Source: an uncultured Eudoraea sp. (lineage in GTDB: Bacteria; Bacteroidota; Bacteroidia; Flavobacteriales; Flavobacteriaceae). From it: a DNA stretch of 8,580 nt. Numbering within the stretch: position 1 is the stretch's first letter; each line of letters opens with the position of its first letter. Shown here piece after piece: positions 6,475 through 8,580 of the stretch. Below the pieces are notes generated by a model. It did not search any database and was not told where the DNA came from. It was given only the letters and a program-made list of their open reading frames with translations. The stretch is from positions 1 to 8,580 of the forward strand of contig CAJQNH010000107.1 in assembly GCA_905479615.1 (NCBI GenBank), in the 5' to 3' direction. Made by a program: the position numbers and the translations under genes.

Positions 6475-6491
6475 TATCCTCTTAAAGGATA
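6475..6491. promoter_or_regulatory. TATCCT-N5-AGGATA dyad, candidate operator
   Basis: A perfect 6-bp dyad with a 5-bp centre (CTTAA) lies 17 bp upstream of the -33 candidate of the rightward operon. It is followed by GTTTTCTTCC. Its length and position suit a dimeric regulator. As an RNA hairpin it would be weak, and there is no gene upstream on the plus strand that would need a terminator here. Chance occurrence in AT-rich DNA is possible. Confidence 0.25.
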
Positions 6492-6508
6492 GTTTTCTTC
6501 CATTCCTA

Positions 6509-6541
6509 TTTGACAAAAACAGAACAATCCTAGTATTTATG
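6509..6541 (+). promoter_or_regulatory. Candidate promoter for the rightward barrel/Omp85 operon
   Basis: TTTG at 6509-6512 fits the Bacteroidota -33 element. After 21 bp comes TATTTATG (6534-6541), one mismatch from TAnnTTTG. The same stretch also contains TTGACA (6510-6515), so it would pass as a sigma-70-like site as well. The predicted transcription start is about 6547, giving a leader of about 108 nt. A second near match, TATATTTT at 6598-6605, has no partner -33 element and is less likely. Confidence 0.4.
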
Positions 6542-6546
6542 CGCTT

Positions 6547-6580
6547 TTTGCCTTAAATTTATAATGAAGTTTAAGGCGAA
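6547..6580 (+). repeat. 14-bp stem-loop at the predicted 5' end of the operon mRNA
   Basis: Bases 6547-6560 can pair with 6567-6580 over 14 continuous pairs, two of them G-U, around the hexaloop ATAATG. The core GCCTTAAA/TTTAAGGC is a perfect 8-bp inverted repeat. No T-run follows, so it is not a typical terminator in the rightward direction. The stem begins where the candidate promoter predicts the transcript to start. It could protect the 5' end of the mRNA, or be a double-strand operator next to the promoter. The pairing is plain from the sequence; the role is inferred. Confidence 0.55.
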
Positions 6581-6654
6581 CTCCGGGTAAGATTAAATAT
6601 ATTTTAAGTAAGTTGAAATTATTACTCTTAGACACCTAACTGATTTTAAAAACA

Positions 6655-7338
6655 ATGCAGAAATTCATAGTATTTTCCAAACTTTTTGTATTGATATTCC
6701 TGACTTTTAACGCTGAACTGGTCTTAGCACAAAGTACAACGCCTACAGATACTATGGACATTTCTATAACACCCTTCCGCAAAGGACGTTGGTTAACCTC
6801 CCTTTCCGGAATCATTAGCAGTAGTAGTATAAAATTCAATTCAACTAATGATAAAACATACTCGAATGAATTTGGATTGAACCTGTCAACAGGTAAATTC
6901 TTTAAAGACAGATGGCTTTTTGGAGTTACTTTTCAAGCCCTGAAGCAGGAGTCGACGGGAGATTTTAATATTGTTGGTGAGTCTTTATATATAGGTCCTC
7001 AATTTTCCCGGTATTTTTCTAAAAATAAAGATGGTTCACTATTTTTGAATGTTTCCCCTGGCTATGTTCTATATCGCAGCCTTGCTACGGTAAATAATAT
7101 CCCCAATTTTAGAGAAGAATCTGATGGAGATGGATTTGGCACTCTGATCAGTTTAGGATATTCCTATGTTATTAGAGATTTAATTTCATTTAATATTGGT
7201 TTTAATATTCAAAATTACTGGATTAATGCCAATACGATTAACGTAACAGGGGGGCCTGTTGGTACAGAAAATATTACCATTAATAATATTTCATTTACTT
7301 TCGGATTTGGTGTAATTCTTGACGATTTTTTCTTCTGA
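6655..7338 (+). CDS. Small outer-membrane beta-barrel protein coupled to an Omp85-type gene
   Basis: The 227-residue product has a signal peptide with cleavage VLA|QS after residue 25. A linker of about 15 residues (STTPTDTMD) precedes barrel-like strands: RWLTSLSGIISSSSIKF (45-61), NEFGLNLSTGKFF (71-83), RWLFGVTFQALKQE (86-99), SLYIGPQFSRYFS (110-122), SLFLNVSPGYVLYRS (128-142), GTLISLGYSYVIRDLISFNI (162-181), and the ending NISFTFGFGVILDDFFF (211-227), which finishes in three phenylalanines. A C-terminal aromatic residue is the usual signal for barrel insertion. It looks like a typical Bacteroidota 8-stranded barrel protein. Its stop overlaps the start of the Omp85-like gene by 1 nt (TGATG), so translation is probably coupled and the two proteins made in related amounts. 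The function is unknown. Confidence 0.75.
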   Translation: MQKFIVFSKLFVLIFLTFNAELVLAQSTTPTDTMDISITPFRKGRWLTSLSGIISSSSIKFNSTNDKTYSNEFGLNLSTGKFFKDRWLFGVTFQALKQESTGDFNIVGESLYIGPQFSRYFSKNKDGSLFLNVSPGYVLYRSLATVNNIPNFREESDGDGFGTLISLGYSYVIRDLISFNIGFNIQNYWINANTINVTGGPVGTENITINNISFTFGFGVILDDFFF

Positions 7339-8459
7339 TGAAACAGTATATTTTATACACAAGCTTGCTTATCGTTTTCCTGTCTTCGACAGTTTTTGCG
7401 CAGCGTAATAATGAAGAAGGATTTATTCAAACCGACACTATAAGAAAGGGGAAAAGTATTCAATTTGTGGCATTACCCATTGTTTTTTATACGCCTGAAA
7501 CGAAGTTCGGATTTGGCGGGGGTGGCCAGCTTTTTCTGCTTAATAAAACCAATGAATACAATCAACGTTTCTCCAATATATTTTTTAGCGTAATCTACAC
7601 TTCAGAGAAGCAATTTATATTTGAAGCTACGCCTCAAATCTATCTGGGACATGGAGATTATTTTATTGATATGTTTTATACTTATCGCGTTTTTCCAAAT
7701 TCCTTTTGGGGTATTGGACCTTCAACCCCAGAGAGCAATAAAGAATCTTATAACCAAACTACGAATAAATTTGATATTAATCTTTTAAAAAGATTACCCC
7801 CGAATCTAAATTTTGGATTGTCCGTTAACTATGCCAATTATGAGATTACCGAAGTACTGGAAGGTGGTATTTTAGATTCCGAGACAGTTCCTGGTAGTGA
7901 TGACGCGGTGATAAGTGGCCTTGGCGCCATATTTAATTTAGACTCCCGAGATGATATTGGCGCACCACAGTCAGGTAATTATCTTAGTTTAGCCGCGCGC
8001 TTTTCAAGTGAGCTCTTTGGGGCAACACATGCATTTAATAAATTTATTTTTGATTTAAGAACCTATCAACCCATCTCCAAAAAAAGTATTTTGGCTTTTC
8101 GCTTTTATTTAGAAAACAATTATGGTGACGTGCCATTTCAGGGTATGGCCAGCTATGGGGGCAGCAAAAATGCCCGAGGTTATTTTAATGGCAGGTTTAT
8201 AGACAAGCAAATGTATATAGTACAGGCAGAATACAGATGGCGGTTTAAAGAGCGATGGACTTTAGCTGGTTTTGGATTGTTTGGCAGTGTGAATGATCAG
8301 GTCGGTGATCTTTTCAGTTTTAACAACATGAAACCAAGTATTGGAGGAGGAATACGTTTTAAACTTATTAAAGATAAAAGTACCTGGCTCAGGCTGGATT
8401 ATGGAAGAGGGATAGATGGACAGAGTGGGATTTACTTTGGTGTAAATGAAGCATTTTAA
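7338..8459 (+). CDS. Omp85/BamA-family outer-membrane barrel without POTRA domains
   Basis: The 373-residue product has a signal peptide with cleavage VFA|QR after residue 21. About 20 polar residues follow, and then the barrel begins directly (IQFVALPIVFYTPETKFGFG, 41-60). Omp85 hallmarks are visible: FNLDSRDDIGAPQSGNYLSL (199-218), matching the usual DxRDxxxxPxxG pattern; GGSKNARGYFNGRFID (274-289), containing the RGY of loop 6 that lines the barrel interior; a following strand MYIVQAEYRWRF (292-303); and the C-terminal block SIGGGIRFKL, WLRLDYGRG and IYFGVNEAF (334-373) ending in phenylalanine. BamA, TamA and TpsB proteins carry one or more POTRA domains before the barrel. Here there is no room for even one. 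POTRA-less Omp85 members are known, but their role is unclear. The likely site is the outer membrane, with protein insertion or translocation as the family activity. The partner may be the barrel protein encoded just upstream. Confidence 0.85.
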   Translation: MKQYILYTSLLIVFLSSTVFAQRNNEEGFIQTDTIRKGKSIQFVALPIVFYTPETKFGFGGGGQLFLLNKTNEYNQRFSNIFFSVIYTSEKQFIFEATPQIYLGHGDYFIDMFYTYRVFPNSFWGIGPSTPESNKESYNQTTNKFDINLLKRLPPNLNFGLSVNYANYEITEVLEGGILDSETVPGSDDAVISGLGAIFNLDSRDDIGAPQSGNYLSLAARFSSELFGATHAFNKFIFDLRTYQPISKKSILAFRFYLENNYGDVPFQGMASYGGSKNARGYFNGRFIDKQMYIVQAEYRWRFKERWTLAGFGLFGSVNDQVGDLFSFNNMKPSIGGGIRFKLIKDKSTWLRLDYGRGIDGQSGIYFGVNEAF

Positions 8460-8491
8460 GTTGATCTAACAAGTACAAGTTCTCCTGCTTA

Positions 8492-8580
8492 TCATTCCGT
8501 CTTGGTACTGTGCCTGATATATTTTTCAATAACCACGGCAGTAACAATAACGAGATAAAACTGTCCCATAAGTCCTATCA
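8492..8580 (-). CDS. C-terminal end of a membrane protein, possibly an ion channel
   Basis: On the minus strand the frame from 8578 is open to a TGA at 8494-8492 and encodes 28 residues. The hydrophobic segment GLMGQFYLVIVTAVVIEKYI is followed by a short charged tail RHSTKTE. The sequence GQFYLVIVTAVV resembles the last helix of two-transmembrane potassium channels (pattern GQxYLxxxxAxLV), but this is a short match and other membrane proteins could fit. It is convergent with the Omp85-like gene, with 32 bp between the stops. The rest of the gene lies beyond the window. Confidence 0.45.
   Translation of the reverse strand, partial: IGLMGQFYLVIVTAVVIEKYIRHSTKTE

Larger units (their letters stand above)
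6337..6654. other. 318-bp divergent intergenic regulatory region
   Basis: No credible coding sequence is seen here on either strand. The region separates the leftward barrel gene (start 6336) from the rightward operon (start 6655). It holds a leftward TATATTTG element at 6397-6404 and a single GTTAAG on the minus strand at 6447-6452. It also holds a TATCCT/AGGATA dyad at 6475-6491, a rightward promoter candidate at 6509-6541 and a strong hairpin at 6547-6580. Bases 6337-6360 on the minus strand form an A-rich leader just ahead of the ATG, as is common for Bacteroidota start sites lacking a Shine-Dalgarno. Confidence 0.7.

Noticed and set aside
6564..6590. Eight-codon open frame (MKFKANSG) overlapping the leader hairpin
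   Set aside because: It is too short to support by coding signal, has no ribosome-binding sequence and no attenuator-like codon run.

Overview
The window looks like chromosomal DNA of a Bacteroidota bacterium, most likely a member of the Flavobacteriaceae. The DNA is AT-rich. No start has an obvious GGAGG-type Shine-Dalgarno. Perfect matches to the Bacteroidota -7 promoter element TAnnTTTG occur ahead of two genes. All nine predicted signal-peptidase-I substrates have glutamine as the first mature residue, a known habit of this phylum. No rRNA, tRNA, CRISPR array, insertion sequence, phage gene or integrase is visible.

Layout: (1) At 1-155 is the 3' end of a gene whose product ends in a GyrI-like effector-binding domain. 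It overlaps by 8 bp a lipoprotein gene with a beta-propeller-like repeat pattern (148-996). (2) At 1092-1637 is a secreted SYLF/YSC84-domain protein. It is followed by a striking 21-bp perfect inverted repeat (1688-1750), which ends 11 bp before the next gene. (3) At 1762-3564 is a two-gene operon of outer-membrane beta-barrel proteins. (4) At 3751-5680 is a three-gene operon: a small helical exported protein loosely like CpxP/Spy, a DUF4136 protein, and a barrel of the MetA-pathway transporter family. A TACTTTTG promoter element and an 11-bp-spaced GTTAAG direct repeat lie upstream. (5) At 5695-6336, on the minus strand, is a single small beta-barrel gene, convergent with operon 4. (6) At 6337-6654 is a 318-bp divergent regulatory region with promoter elements both ways and a 14-bp hairpin at the predicted mRNA 5' end of the rightward operon. 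(7) At 6655-8459 are two overlapping genes (TGATG): a small barrel protein and an Omp85/BamA-type barrel without POTRA domains. (8) At 8492-8580, on the minus strand, is the C-terminal end of a probable membrane protein, possibly an ion channel.

Nearly every gene encodes an exported envelope protein, and at least six are predicted outer-membrane barrels. The clearest functional units are the three operons. Genes within each are probably co-translated and may act together in the outer membrane, but no substrate or pathway can be read from the sequence. The candidates most worth following are the POTRA-less Omp85 with its coupled barrel partner, and the CpxP-like/DUF4136/MetA-like operon.
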